From positions 4,940,003 to 5,004,002 of the forward strand of contig CM077831.1 in the NCBI GenBank assembly GCA_039720395.1: a stretch of 64,000 nucleotides of DNA, given 5' to 3'. A program made the position numbers and the translations under genes. Source of the DNA: Liquidambar formosana. Its lineage: Eukaryota; Streptophyta; Magnoliopsida; Saxifragales; Altingiaceae. Of the stretch, positions 46,618 to 57,663 are shown one piece after another. Within the stretch, counting starts at the first letter, position 1; every line of letters starts with the position of its first letter. The notes beneath the pieces were generated by a model. That model was not told the DNA's origin, searched no databases, and saw nothing but the letters and a program-made list of their open reading frames with translations.

Positions 46618-47278
46618 ATGGAGGCTCTAGACAAATTTTTAGGAGGGTTTTTGAGAGTTATGAGTGCTGGAGCAAAATCTGAGTTCAAGTGCTTTGGCTT
46701 GGATCCATTGCTTTCGTTGAGGCATGTAAAGCTTGAAACGAACCTCTTGACTGCTGCTACATATTTTTGGGATCCCCAAATTCATGTGTTCCGCTTCAAC
46801 TATGAAGAACTGTGCCCAACCATGGAGGAATTCTGCGCGTTGTATGGAGTTTCATCGATAGGTCCTTTCATACTCCCTACTCCTCGCCCAAGCTTTCTTA
46901 CTTCTTTTTCCAACCTCCTTGGGATTCACCCACAATATGCCTCTACATTTGTAAAGGACCATATGGTAGACTTGATGAAATTGGCAACCTCTTTTTTGGC
47001 CTATGATAGTAAAGGTATTCTGAAATTTACCTTTCCTATTAAGCATGCACTTGCCTTTTGCCTTATTGGTCGTTTCCTTATTTCAACTGGTACTCCACAT
47101 GTTCCCATACAAATCTGTGAGTTGATTCCTCTTCTTACCAAGGGCCATAACTTGATTCCCATGGTGCTACCTGAAACCCTGAATAGCTTGGATAAAGTCC
47201 ATGAAGACCCAAAGGTTCCTTTAGGACGTAGCCCCATTTTGCTGCAAATGTGGTTACTTGAAAGGCTGAATTTCTTAT
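46618..47278 (+). pseudogene. DUF7745-like gene, right copy, truncated by element A
   Basis: It is open from ATG 46618 to the LTR of element A at 47279, 220 codons. It starts MEALDKFLGGFLRVM. The DUF7745 hallmark (FWDPQIHVFRFNYEELCPTM) spans residues ~50-69, followed by FVKDHMVDLMKLATSFL and ALAFCLIGRFLIST. Compared with the left copy there is no stop at codon 54 (CAA) and no indel. The 3' part is lost or displaced beyond the copia insertions; the frame that runs on to 47430 is LTR sequence. DUF7745 has no known biochemical function. Its place, 460 bp after the PMD gene and in the same strand, makes the two a paired antisense module of the G1 element. Confidence 0.8.
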
Positions 47279-48937
47279 TGTTAGGATTATGCCCTAGAGC
47301 CAATCATAGAGATGATTGTTTAGGGATTAGGAACAATCATTTGATTTCATTTATGTATGTCACATTTATTATTGATTTAATAAAAGGGCTTATTCTATTA
47401 TGTTTATATGCATCATTTATATTTACATAATATGTCCATGGAGTTAGAGTTGAGAATATGGAATTACAAAGAGTTGTAATTTTGAGACTATAGATATATC
47501 TCTGTACTAAACTCCTTAAGCATTCCTAGTTGAAGGTTCACTATGATGGACAGTAATGAACCATAGGACTAGCACTTGTTAGGTTGACTCTATAGGAGGA
47601 TAGCTAGTCTTAAGCTATTTGTGTGGAGACACTACAACCAACAAGTGGGTGCCTATTATAAGAATAGGTACACTGAATGTGACCAAAGATATGAGATAAA
47701 CTGAATGGAGTTTTATCCTGCCTGTCAATCAGTTTCTCATTGTTATAGTGGTACAAGTAATCCTTAGACCTGAGACACCATAGTTGCCTTATGCATGTAG
47801 CTTTAGAAGTTTGATAACACTAAGTGCAGATCCTATTCAGGGGTCTGCAAAGGTGTTCATTGGCCCTACTGCTATGTGTATGAAGGCATGTGAGTGATCA
47901 ACAAGGGATCCATCACTCTCAGGAAAAAGAGAGAGAATGTCTCATATAGCATTCATAATATAACTCATTAAATCCATGGCCATGGTAGGATGAATATGAA
48001 AAGAGTTTCATGAGTTCATCAATGAGTTGATATCTATGAATGAGTATAAAGTAATTGAACTAGGGACTTGACAGACTTCCATGTCCTATTAGTTCAATTG
48101 GAGATATTGTGTTGAAGGAAGGATGCAATTGTAACCTATAAACTATAACAGAAGGGTTCTTTGTAAATGACTATTCACCTCATTAAGGACCACACCATGA
48201 GCCATATGCTAGGTGTTACTCATGGTTAGTAGAAGCCCTAATTGATATAAGTGAGTTATAATCAATTAGGGAATTGGAAGGAGTTCCAATTAGACCCTAA
48301 ATGGAAAGAGTTCCATTGTGCACACCTCGTGCTATTCCTACTACTTAATGATGTGAACCCAATGGGTCACACACTGATCATGCAAGAAGGGCTTTAAAGT
48401 CTATGAGAGAAAGGGTTTTAGTGAATAAAGAATAGTTCTTTATAGGCCTATTTGTATTTGATACAAATAATAGGGGTTAATGTGCAATTAAGTGTAATTA
48501 CACATAACCCTATTAGGGTTTCTTCCCCATGGCCAGCCCCCTTTAGTGGGCTGCCTATATAAGTCACACTTATGTGTGACATGGTATAATAGGCTTGCAC
48601 AATAAACCCTAGCCGTCCAGCCCTTTGGAGGCTCTCTTCTCTCTCTCTCTCTTCTCCACCTCTAGCAACAACAAGGAAGAAGAAAGAAAGGACTTGAAGC
48701 TCTAGCTAGGTGTGGATACCGTTGGAGGCAGCACACTTGGGCTGCTCATTCACCGCTGTCCGGAATCAAAGCATGGAGCAAAAAGGAGAAGACAAAAATT
48801 CTGTAAGTGTTCTAACCCTCTTTGTAGTTAGGGTTTGATTTTGTGTTATGCATAGTTAGATTCATGGGATTGGGAATCGTAGGAAAAAATTTTTATATTC
48901 CGCACTTCTATTTTTCCCTCTTGTTCGATTCCCAACA
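47279..48937 (+). mobile_element. Element A (Ty1/copia), 5' LTR
   Basis: 1659 bp, from TGTTAGGATTATGCC to TTCGATTCCCAACA, directly followed by a primer binding site. TATATAAG at 48556-48563 is the promoter, with a hairpin GTCACAC/GTGTGAC at 48563-48580. CT-rich leader 48635-48660. It matches the 3' LTR start at 55293-56002 almost perfectly and the inverted LTR 56003-57663. It cuts the DUF7745-like gene; CTTAT (47274-47278) would be the left target duplication. Confidence 0.9.
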
Positions 48938-48938
48938 G

Positions 48939-48950
48939 TGGTATCAGAGC
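48939..48950 (+). other. Primer binding site of element A
   Basis: TGGTATCAGAGC, complementary to the 3' end of plant initiator methionine tRNA, one base after the LTR. This is the standard site for many plant Ty1/copia elements. Confidence 0.9.
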
Positions 48951-51946
48951 CATGATTATGCATAATACAAAATACATATGGGCTGGTAATTATGGTGTAG
49001 TTGAATGATTCAAAAATCTGGAAAATTTTTCTGCATAATTGGTTTTCCTCCATGGCTGAACCTAGGGTTTGGAACCCTAGGTCAATTCTCTTCTATTCAT
49101 TTTCTAATTGATGGTTAAGTGTATCCATGGATGCAATAGGTTGCATAGGGTTTGAGTTTGGAGAAGAAGAATAAGGAAACTAGGGTTTTATAAAACTGTT
49201 ATGAACAGTTTTCATGGTTGCCATGAAAAACCGTCATCTTGTTTTGCCTGCCGAATTTAGAGTTCTTCTCCAAAATTTTCGAGCCATATATGGTTAGAAA
49301 GCTCTTTGAATAAGCTTTCCAACCCAACAAACAGTGCGTCAATCCGAGTTCTGTAGTGAAAGTTATGAACTTTTTACTACAGGCTGTCTGAAAAGACAGT
49401 TTTGCTCGGGAATGATGCAATAGCCACAACTTTGAGTTATTGATGGAGATCAAAGGCATGGCAATGGTTGCCACCACTTGGCTTATGTTCTAGACGTGGT
49501 AGGGAAAGGTACCCAAGCATTTAGATGCATCATAATTGGATTAAGATGCTAGAACAGAAGGAAGAAGGAGAAGAACACCATGGAGGCTGAATCTGGGTTT
49601 TAGAACCCTAAGGTTCTTGCAATTAATTCTAATTAAAGCTGCTGTATTTATGATGGGAGATCATTGTAGGATCATTATATATCATGTGTATGTGATTTTC
49701 TTTAAGTTTCAAAAAGGTTTTGATGGAAAAAGATTCAAAAAGTTTGAAAATTTTTCATGAACAGCATAGCAGATTTTCTCTGCAGAAAAGTCATCAATGG
49801 AGTTTTGATTAGAACTTGAGTTAGGGAACTCCAAATTGCATGAAACCAATTGCATTAGTTTCCTAAGACATGTAGGATACTGGGAAAATTCATTTGGTAG
49901 CCTGACTTAATCATCTTGCTGGGTTTTAAATCAATTTCTGACCATGGACAGTATGCTGTCAAATTCTGGGCAGCCTACTGTTGTTTTAATTGTTTAGAAC
50001 AATTGGTGATGATTTGATCATCCAAACTCTTCTATTAGCTTAGTATTTCATGTAGGGACATGATAAAAAAGCTGGTTTCAATGGAGGAGTCGAATTGATA
50101 AGGTTTTAGAAGCTATTGTGACCTTGAAGGTCTGCAACAATGGCTCCAGCAATGGGTTTTGGAAACCCTAATTGTTCTTGATGATGGCAGCCACTTCCAC
50201 CTCTTCTCACGTGTCCAAGGGCTTGTCCCACACCCCTAGGATGTTCTCCCATGACTGGCCATGGCCGCCCACAGTCGTTGGTGGCCATGGCAGCCTAGCC
50301 AAGCTCAGGCAGCCCCCTGGTAGTGACGGCTGCATAGAGTTAAGGATGAAACCCTAATTTTGAGTTAATGATGAAACCCTAATTTCATTATGGCATTAAT
50401 TAAAACCCTAATTGGAATATTAATTACCTTAATTAAGAGTTAATGATTGGTCATCAAATGACCAATCATGGTTATTAATTGTTAGGGCATAATTAATACC
50501 ATTAATGATGTCTAGGGTTAGGGTTTTTGATAACCCTAATTAGTGTAATTAATCAAGGGTAATAAATACCTTATTTGGCATTAATTAAACCCTAATCCCT
50601 TTTATTAAATACCGTATGAACCTAGGGTTTTAATGATTGGTTATTAAATGACCAATCATAAGGCATTTAATGATTAGGGCTTGCATTTAGGGTTTAGGGT
50701 TTTAGGAAACCCTAATACACTAATTCATCATTTAATTGATTTTATTTAATTCCCATGTTAATTATTTAATTAATATTGATTAATTTTATAATGTTTTAAA
50801 TGGTTTAAAATACAACTGGGGATTAAATTAAAATCCGGAAATTCTTAATTAAATGAAATTGTTTTGTTTAAATAAGGAAACCCTAATATTGGATATTAGA
50901 GTTATTTTAGGAAACTTTATATGTTTCTATTAATTTGATTAATTGAAACTGTAATGTCTTAAATGTTAAGACTTTATTTAATTCTGGATATTTTTGTTAA
51001 AACCTAATAAGATTAGGATGCATTAATGAGATTAATGTAAATCATTCAAGAGAATTACCATACTGCCCATATGTTTTAATGCTTACAGTTTTTCTTTACA
51101 TTATGCAATGAGATTGTATGTATGTGCTTGGATGATGATTATGGACTATACCCTTTAAACCAATTGTGATTGGCCGTCTTATGAATGGGATGTTATTATT
51201 TACAAGAGTTGTAATTTTATTAAGGTGATGTAATTTATTTGGGGCTTGCATGCCACCTTCCCTCTCCCTCTCTCTCTATCATTCTCTTATGTACCCCACA
51301 TTCCCTTTATGTATCCCTTTCTTTAAATTATGTAAATGTTATGTAATCGAGAGCGCACTAAGGAGCATGGTGGACCCAAAGGAGCATAATAGAGCCCAAC
51401 AAGCCAATAGTGGAGACCATCAAGCCAAGGGAGCAGATTGAAGGACTTGAAAGCTTAGAGAAGTGTTTCAAGACAGCATGCATGTTTCGAATGTGTTATT
51501 TTACGATCACCTACACCCACCTTAGACCTTGGATTCAATCTATTGGCTTGGATTGAATCCTCTCAAAGTCCATAATCATCATAGTGGGAGCTTTAATTTA
51601 TGAGATAATTGTATTAGCTCCAATACCATAGTTTGGTATATGTTACCTATTCACTTAGGGACTAATATCAAAATATGGTACTTTATATATGTTGATATAT
51701 AATAGCATGCGATGTATGATTTATAATAGCATGAGATGTATGATTATAAATAGCATAATTTATATGTTTAAATTTTGGTACATAGGATGCATGTTAATTT
51801 GATGAGACCCTTTAAAACCCCTCTTATTTAATATTAAGTTGAAAATGGAGAAGTCATTGGGGAATGAATTCTTCATTGCCTTCCATCATTATAGGATCAT
51901 CTAACGTCCCTTAATGTGGGTACCTGGCTGCAGACATGTAGGAGCT

Positions 51947-52228
51947 ACCCATGTTAAAGACATTACTTGAAACTATCACATATGAGATATCATGGGGTGC
52001 CTAAACTGGTATATACCAAGAAACTAACATGTGAGGTATATATTTGGCGAAACATACCTGTGTGAATGATGGGTTTAACTTAACTAGGGAAGTATTCCAA
52101 GAAACTAACATGTGAGGTGTATGTTCCCTAGAGGCAAAATGATTGGAACTTGCTTATGAAGCAATAGACAAAGAGTTGTCTTCTTATTGTGGGTTAGAAG
52201 TCAAGAAACTAACATGTGAGGCTTCTAA
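51947..52228 (+). other. Series of hairpins with a constant loop and different stems
   Basis: The loop AAGAAACTAACATGTGA occurs three times, each time between different complementary arms: TATATACC/GGTATATA (52010-52042), CTAGGGAA/TTCCCTAG (52084-52131) and TTAGAAG/CTTCTAA (52194-52228). A fourth, variant loop (GAAACTATCACATATGAG) lies between ACCCATG and CATGGGGT (51947-51998). They are retained in element B at 60727-60943. Function unknown. Confidence 0.75.
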
Positions 52229-53499
52229 GTCACAGTGGGACCCCAATCCCCATTAGGAATGAGATTCCCGAATTCCATTAGAGGGTGTATGGAATTTAAT
52301 AAAATAGTGGGAGGTACCATATGATTAAAGACCCAATCATTATGGATAAAAATGAAATCTAATTCTCTGTTTATGTAGATTACCTAATTACTCACCTCAA
52401 AACCCCTATTTCCTAATATATAGGATATTGATAGTTTGACTAAACCCGATTTCTTTGATTGACTTAGGAAATTGAGAATTGTTCTTAATTTCAAAAGATT
52501 GTTCATATGCTATTAGGCCTTTTCTTAAAGGCCTTCCATAAAACATCCTAAGAAGAAAAAGACACTATGCGCAATTGGCATCTTGTTGCCATGCTATATG
52601 ATAGTATTGATGACTAATGAGCTTCAGAAGCAAAATTAGCCAATGCAAGTGCCTTTGATGTTCTACATCACATACAAAGGTTGTATTGTGAGTAAAATAA
52701 TACTATAAAGTATAGTACTTGTAAAGGACTTCTTCTGGACTAGGATGTAATAAAAGTTGTTTATTAATAATCATTCTTTTGAAAAATGATTAATCACATA
52801 GAATAGCTTAAGAAGCTAGATGTGATTTAAAATGGAAGCATAGAGGAAATCAAATCTTAAAAGGTCAAAGACAAAGAAATATAATTATTTTGTAGTAAAC
52901 ATAAGGTATTGTAAAGGGAACTTGATAAAGTATCAGTCTTCCTAGAAGAACCAAACTTTTGAAGTTTTGGTTCATGCTCTAAACTAAATTGTTGGTTAGT
53001 TTTGCTTCTTGGTTTTTGGATTCTAGTGTAATCTAAATCGAAGCAGAAAGTTAAGTAGATAATAAGTTACCTTTAAAAATTTTAATAGAGCAAGAGTTGC
53101 TAGATTAATTTTGGGAACTTATTTCTTAACTAAGTCATTTAAGACATTCTAGAAATTTGATTTCCGAATTTAAATGACTAATTAGAGCGAATGCAACGTA
53201 TTCCGAGAATACAAGAGATGTAGAGACTCTCATTTAAATGTAACGATTATGACTTGGTTATGAGATGACCAAACCCATCTTTTACTTGGTGAAGTGAATG
53301 AGTTACATTTATAATTTGACTATACATTGTGATGTATACAGTCATGTAGAGCATGCATTCAATTATAGTAGACTCATCTTAGAATACCATAGCTCAATGG
53401 TGAATCTAAGAGAACAAATTGAACCCTATTAAGATATGGTTTGATCCATGATGAGTTTTACTAATGTATCCATCTAGGATATACCTTAAAATTGCTACA

Positions 53500-55240
53500 T
53501 ATTGATAATTTAGGGTTCACTCCAGTTTTGTCCCAATTATATCAGATATGATATGGGAAGAAACCCAACTTAAAGAAGTTAAGGCTTGGGCTTGTGCTAC
53601 GTATGTCTGGAAACATAATGTAGACAATCTGGAAATACGGTCAAGTAAGTGTTGAATTGTGGTATATCCCAAAAGTGGTTGGGATAGTATTTCTATTACC
53701 CTAATGAACAAAAGTTGTCCATTAGGATGTTTGCTAGATTTTCTTGAGAAAGAGTTCATTCAAGAAAAATGCAAAAGTAGATAGAATTTATAGAATTGTT
53801 TGTAAAGCCACAAACCAACAAAGATCCAACGCTTGCCCCTATTGAGGCAAAACCTTTAATTACACCACATTCTTTTCATAGATCAAATTGGATATTCCTT
53901 TAACATAAGAGAGATATTGTATCTCCATTAGAATGTGAAAGAATTGTTCTTTGGTGATAAAGATCACCAAGATAATCCTATTGATTATGATTAGGCGATG
54001 TTTGACATCAACTTGAGAAATGACTAAGAGTCATTAAATCCAATATGGACAGGTAGAGACCTAAAAGGCTTGGCTATTTAAGAATGTTTTCAACATAGGC
54101 AAAAAGTTGTCTATAAAGAAACTTGTTTGATAATAGTTATGCTGAAATCCATTTGGATCTTGTTATCTATAAACACACATTTTGAATATAAGATATGTCA
54201 AAAAGGATATAAAGATGTTATATCAAATGGTGAAAAACCATAAAAGTGTGTAAGTTATAGAAGTCTATTAATAGACTACAAGGTTCTCATAATTAGAACA
54301 TCTATAAAGTTGAGGTAATCAAATTGTTTGATTTCTTTCATTGTATAGATGGACCATGAGTGTATAAAAGGTTAGTGGGAGTGCGATCGTTTTTCTTTAT
54401 CCTAAGTATGGATGACATCATAATCATTATGAATGATATATGAATGTTATCTAATGTAAAGTTTTAGTTTTTGGAGAAAAACTAATTCATGAAAGATTTG
54501 GCAAAAGCATCCAATAAGATCTATAGAGATAGATCATATAGATTGCTAAGTATCTCCAAATCATCAAACATAGTTGAAATGTTGAAGGAGTTCAACATGG
54601 AGAATTCTAAGGGAGGTCTGATTTACTTCAGATAAGAATTCATTATTCAAGGGCATGTGCCCTAGGATAACACAAGTAAGATTCTTAAAGTGTTAAGAAG
54701 CCTTATTTTACACTATGTATTGAACCTGATATCTATTATGTTGTAATTGTTACAAATAGTTATCAATCAATTCAAATTTGGAATATTGGATTGTATATGG
54801 AAATTGTAAACTCATAGTAGATGGGTATATGGATTTGGATATAATCCATATGGGGTATATTTTATATTCACTTTAGTTGGTGAAATACTTAATGGAAGAA
54901 CTGTATGAAAGATACAATGGATTCCATTATTGAGGGTGAATTAATTGTCGCATTGTCAAGGAGACTGTTTGGATCTATAAGTTCATTTAGAACTTAGAGT
55001 TGTTCCTTCTATTGAGTTGCCCACACCTTGTTTTGTGACAACAATGGGTCTATAGCTCAAGTATAGGAATCACGGTCTCATCAAAAGTCCAAACTCATAG
55101 AGTGACAATTCCAAGTGATTAGAGGAATCATTGGAAGAGGTAATAGATACATTACAGAAGATATTATCTACATAAGTTTTTGTAGACCTACTGACTAAAG
55201 CTTTCAAACATAATTGGTTATGTCTAAGACCAACATCTTG
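53500..55240 (+). pseudogene. pol: Degenerate Ty1/copia pol (integrase end, reverse transcriptase, RNase H)
   Basis: Pieces found in the right order across shifting frames: the integrase C-terminal region (VKAWACATYVWKHN, then LLDFLEKEFIQE at about 53570-53770), reverse transcriptase (MDDIIIIMNDI at the catalytic YVDD position, KIYRDRSYRLLSISKS and NMENSKGG, about 54400-54620), and RNase H (the CDNNGSIA-type region near 55030-55060 and the DLLTKAF end near 55190). Many stops and frameshifts occur, and the catalytic first residue of the YVDD box is altered. An 80-codon minus-strand frame at 53517-53759 is an antisense accident. Confidence 0.75.
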
Positions 55241-55292
55241 AGAAGATAGGTATATGATACATGGTCGATTGGCTTTAGTGCAAGTGGGAGAT

Positions 55293-56002
55293 TGTTAGGA
55301 TTATGCCCTAGAGCCAATCATAGAGATGATTGTTTAGGGATTAGGAACAATCATTTGATTTCATTTATGTATGTCACATTTATTATTGATTTAATAAAAG
55401 GGCTTATTCTATTATGTTTATATGCATCATTTATATTTACATAATATGTCCATGGAGTTAGAGTTGAGAATATGGAATTACAAAGAGTTGTAATTTTGAG
55501 ACTATAGATATATCTCTGTACTAAACTCCTTAAGCATTCCTAGTTGAAGGTTCACTATGATGGACAGTAATGAACCATAGGACTAGCACTTGTTAGGTTG
55601 ACTCTATAGGAGGATAGCTAGTCTCAAGCTATTTGTGTGGAGACACTACAACCAACAAGTGGGTGCCTATTATAAGAATAGGTACACTGAATGTGACCAA
55701 AGATATGAGATAAACTGAATGGAGTTTTATCCTGCCTGTCAATCAGTTTCTCATTGTTATAGTGGTACAAGTAATCCTTAGACCTGAGACACCATAGTTG
55801 CCTTATGCATGTAGCTTTAGAAGTTTGATAACACTAAGTGCAGATCCTATTCAGGGGTCTGCAAAGGTGTTCATTGGCCCTACTGCTATGTGTATGAAGG
55901 CATGTGAGTGATCAACAAGGGATCCATCACTCTCAGGAAAAAGAGAGAGAATGTCTCATATAGCATTCATAATATAACTCATTAAATCCATGGCCATGGT
56001 AG
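55293..56002 (+). mobile_element. Element A, 3' LTR, first 710 bp
   Basis: It repeats 47279-47988; one difference was noticed by eye (TCTTAAG/TCTCAAG). It stops at GGTAG, where the inverted element B begins. GGTAG (55998-56002) is the expected 5-bp target duplication of B, so the rest of this LTR should follow B outside the window. Confidence 0.85.
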
Positions 56003-57663
56003 TGTTGGGAATCGAACAAGAGGGAAAAATAGAAGTGCGGAATATAAAAATTTTTTCCTACGATTCCCAATCCCATGAATCTAACTATGCATAACACAAA
56101 ATCAAACCCTAACTACGAAGAGGGTTAGAACACTTACAGGATTTTTGTCTTCTCCGTTTTGCTCCAAGCTTCTACTCCGGACAGCAGTGAATGAGCAGCC
56201 CAAGTGTGCTGCCTCCAACGGTATCCACACCTAGCTAGAGCTTCAAGCCTTTTCTTTCTTCTTCCTTGTTGTTGCTAGAGGTGGAGAAGAGAGAGAGAGA
56301 GAAGAGAGCCTCCAAGGCGCTGGACGGCTAGGGTTTATTGTGCAAGCCTCTTATGCCATGTCACACATAAGTGTGACTTATATAGGCAGCCCACTAAAGG
56401 GGGCTGGCCATGGGGAAGAAACCCTAATAGGGTTATGTGTAATTACTCTTAATTGCACATTAACCCCTATTATTTGTATCAAATACAAATAGGCCCATAA
56501 AGAACTATTCTTTATTCACTAAAACCCTTTCTCTCATAGACTTTAAAGCCCTTCTTGCATGATCAGTGTGTGACCCATTGGGTTCACATCATTAAGTAGT
56601 AGGAATAGCATAAGGTGTGCACAATGGAACTCTTTCCATTTAGGGTCTAATTGGAACTCCTTCCAATTCCCTAATTGATTATAACTCACTTATATCAATT
56701 AGGGCTTCTACTAACCATGAGTAACACCTAGCATATGGCTCATGGTGTGGTCCTTAATGAGGTGAATAGTCATTTACAAAGAACCCTTCTGTTATAGTTT
56801 ATAGGTTACAATTGCATCCTTCCCTCAACACAATGTCTCCAATTGAACTAATAGGACATGGAAGTCTGTCAAGTCCCTAGTTCAATTACTTTATACTCAT
56901 TCATAGATATCAACTCATTGATGAACTCATGGAAACTCTTTTCCACATTCATCCTACCATGGCCATGGATTTAATGAGTTATATTATGAATGCTATATGA
57001 GACATTCTCTCTCTTTTTCCTGAGAGTGATGGATCCCTTGTTGATCACTCACATGCCTTCATACACATAGCAGTAGGGCCAATGAACACCTTTGCAGACC
57101 CCTGAATAGGATCTGCACTTAGTGTTATCAAACTTCTAAAGCTACATGCATAAGACAACTATGGTGTCTCAGGTCTAAGGATTACTTGTACCACTATAAC
57201 AATAAGAAACTGATTGACAGGCAGGATAAAACTCTATTCAATTTATCTCATATCTTTGGTCACATTCAGTGTACCTATTCTCGTAATAGGCACCCACTTG
57301 TTGGTTGTAGTGTTTCCACACAAATAGCTTGAGACTAGCTATCCTCCTATAGAGTCAACCTAACAAGTGCTAGTCCTATGGTTCATTACTGTCCATCATA
57401 GTGAACCTTCAACTAGGAATGCTTTAGGAGTTTAGTACAGAGATATATCTATAGTCTCAAAATTACAACTCTTTGTAATTCCATATTCTCAACTCTAACT
57501 CCATGGACATATTATGTAAATATAAATGATGCATATAAACATAATAGAATAAGCCCTTTTATTAAATCAATAATAAATGTGACATACATAAATGAAATCA
57601 AATGATTGTTCCTAATCCCTAAACAATCATCTCTATGATTGGCTCTAGGGCATAATCCTAACA
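56003..57663 (-). mobile_element. Element B (Ty1/copia), 3' LTR, complete, inverted
   Basis: A 1661-bp reverse complement of the element-A LTR with matching termini (TGTTGGGAATC at 56003 as the complement of the LTR end, CCTAACA at 57657-57663 as the complement of its start). The TATA complement is at about 56377-56384. Polypurine tract complement CTCCCACTT at 57666-57674. Confidence 0.9.

Larger units (their letters stand above)
48938..55292 (+). mobile_element. Element A internal region, largely non-coding
   Basis: 6.36 kb between PBS and polypurine tract (AAGTGGGAG, 55282-55290). No long frame exists. The first 2.3 kb have no recognisable Gag; 50350-50740 is rich in CCCTAAT and TTAATTA words. 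A CT-rich stretch with a 63-codon frame (51250-51441) is shared with element B. A set of hairpins lies at 51947-52228. Degenerate pol occupies about 53500-55240. Element B has the same decay, so this is a family state and not damage to one copy. Confidence 0.85.

Noticed and set aside
46618..47430. Full 270-codon frame as the DUF7745-like protein
   Set aside because: The last ~50 codons are LTR sequence of element A (from 47279) and not part of the gene.
50350..50740. Telomere-like CCCTAA words (also 62200-62300)
   Set aside because: Scattered AACCCTAA words mixed with TTAATTA in copia internal DNA, not a tandem CCCTAAA array.
53517..53759. 80-codon frame conserved in both elements A (minus) and B (59196-59438, plus)
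   Set aside because: It is the antisense of the decayed integrase region. Its conservation reflects recent copying of the whole element, not coding constraint.
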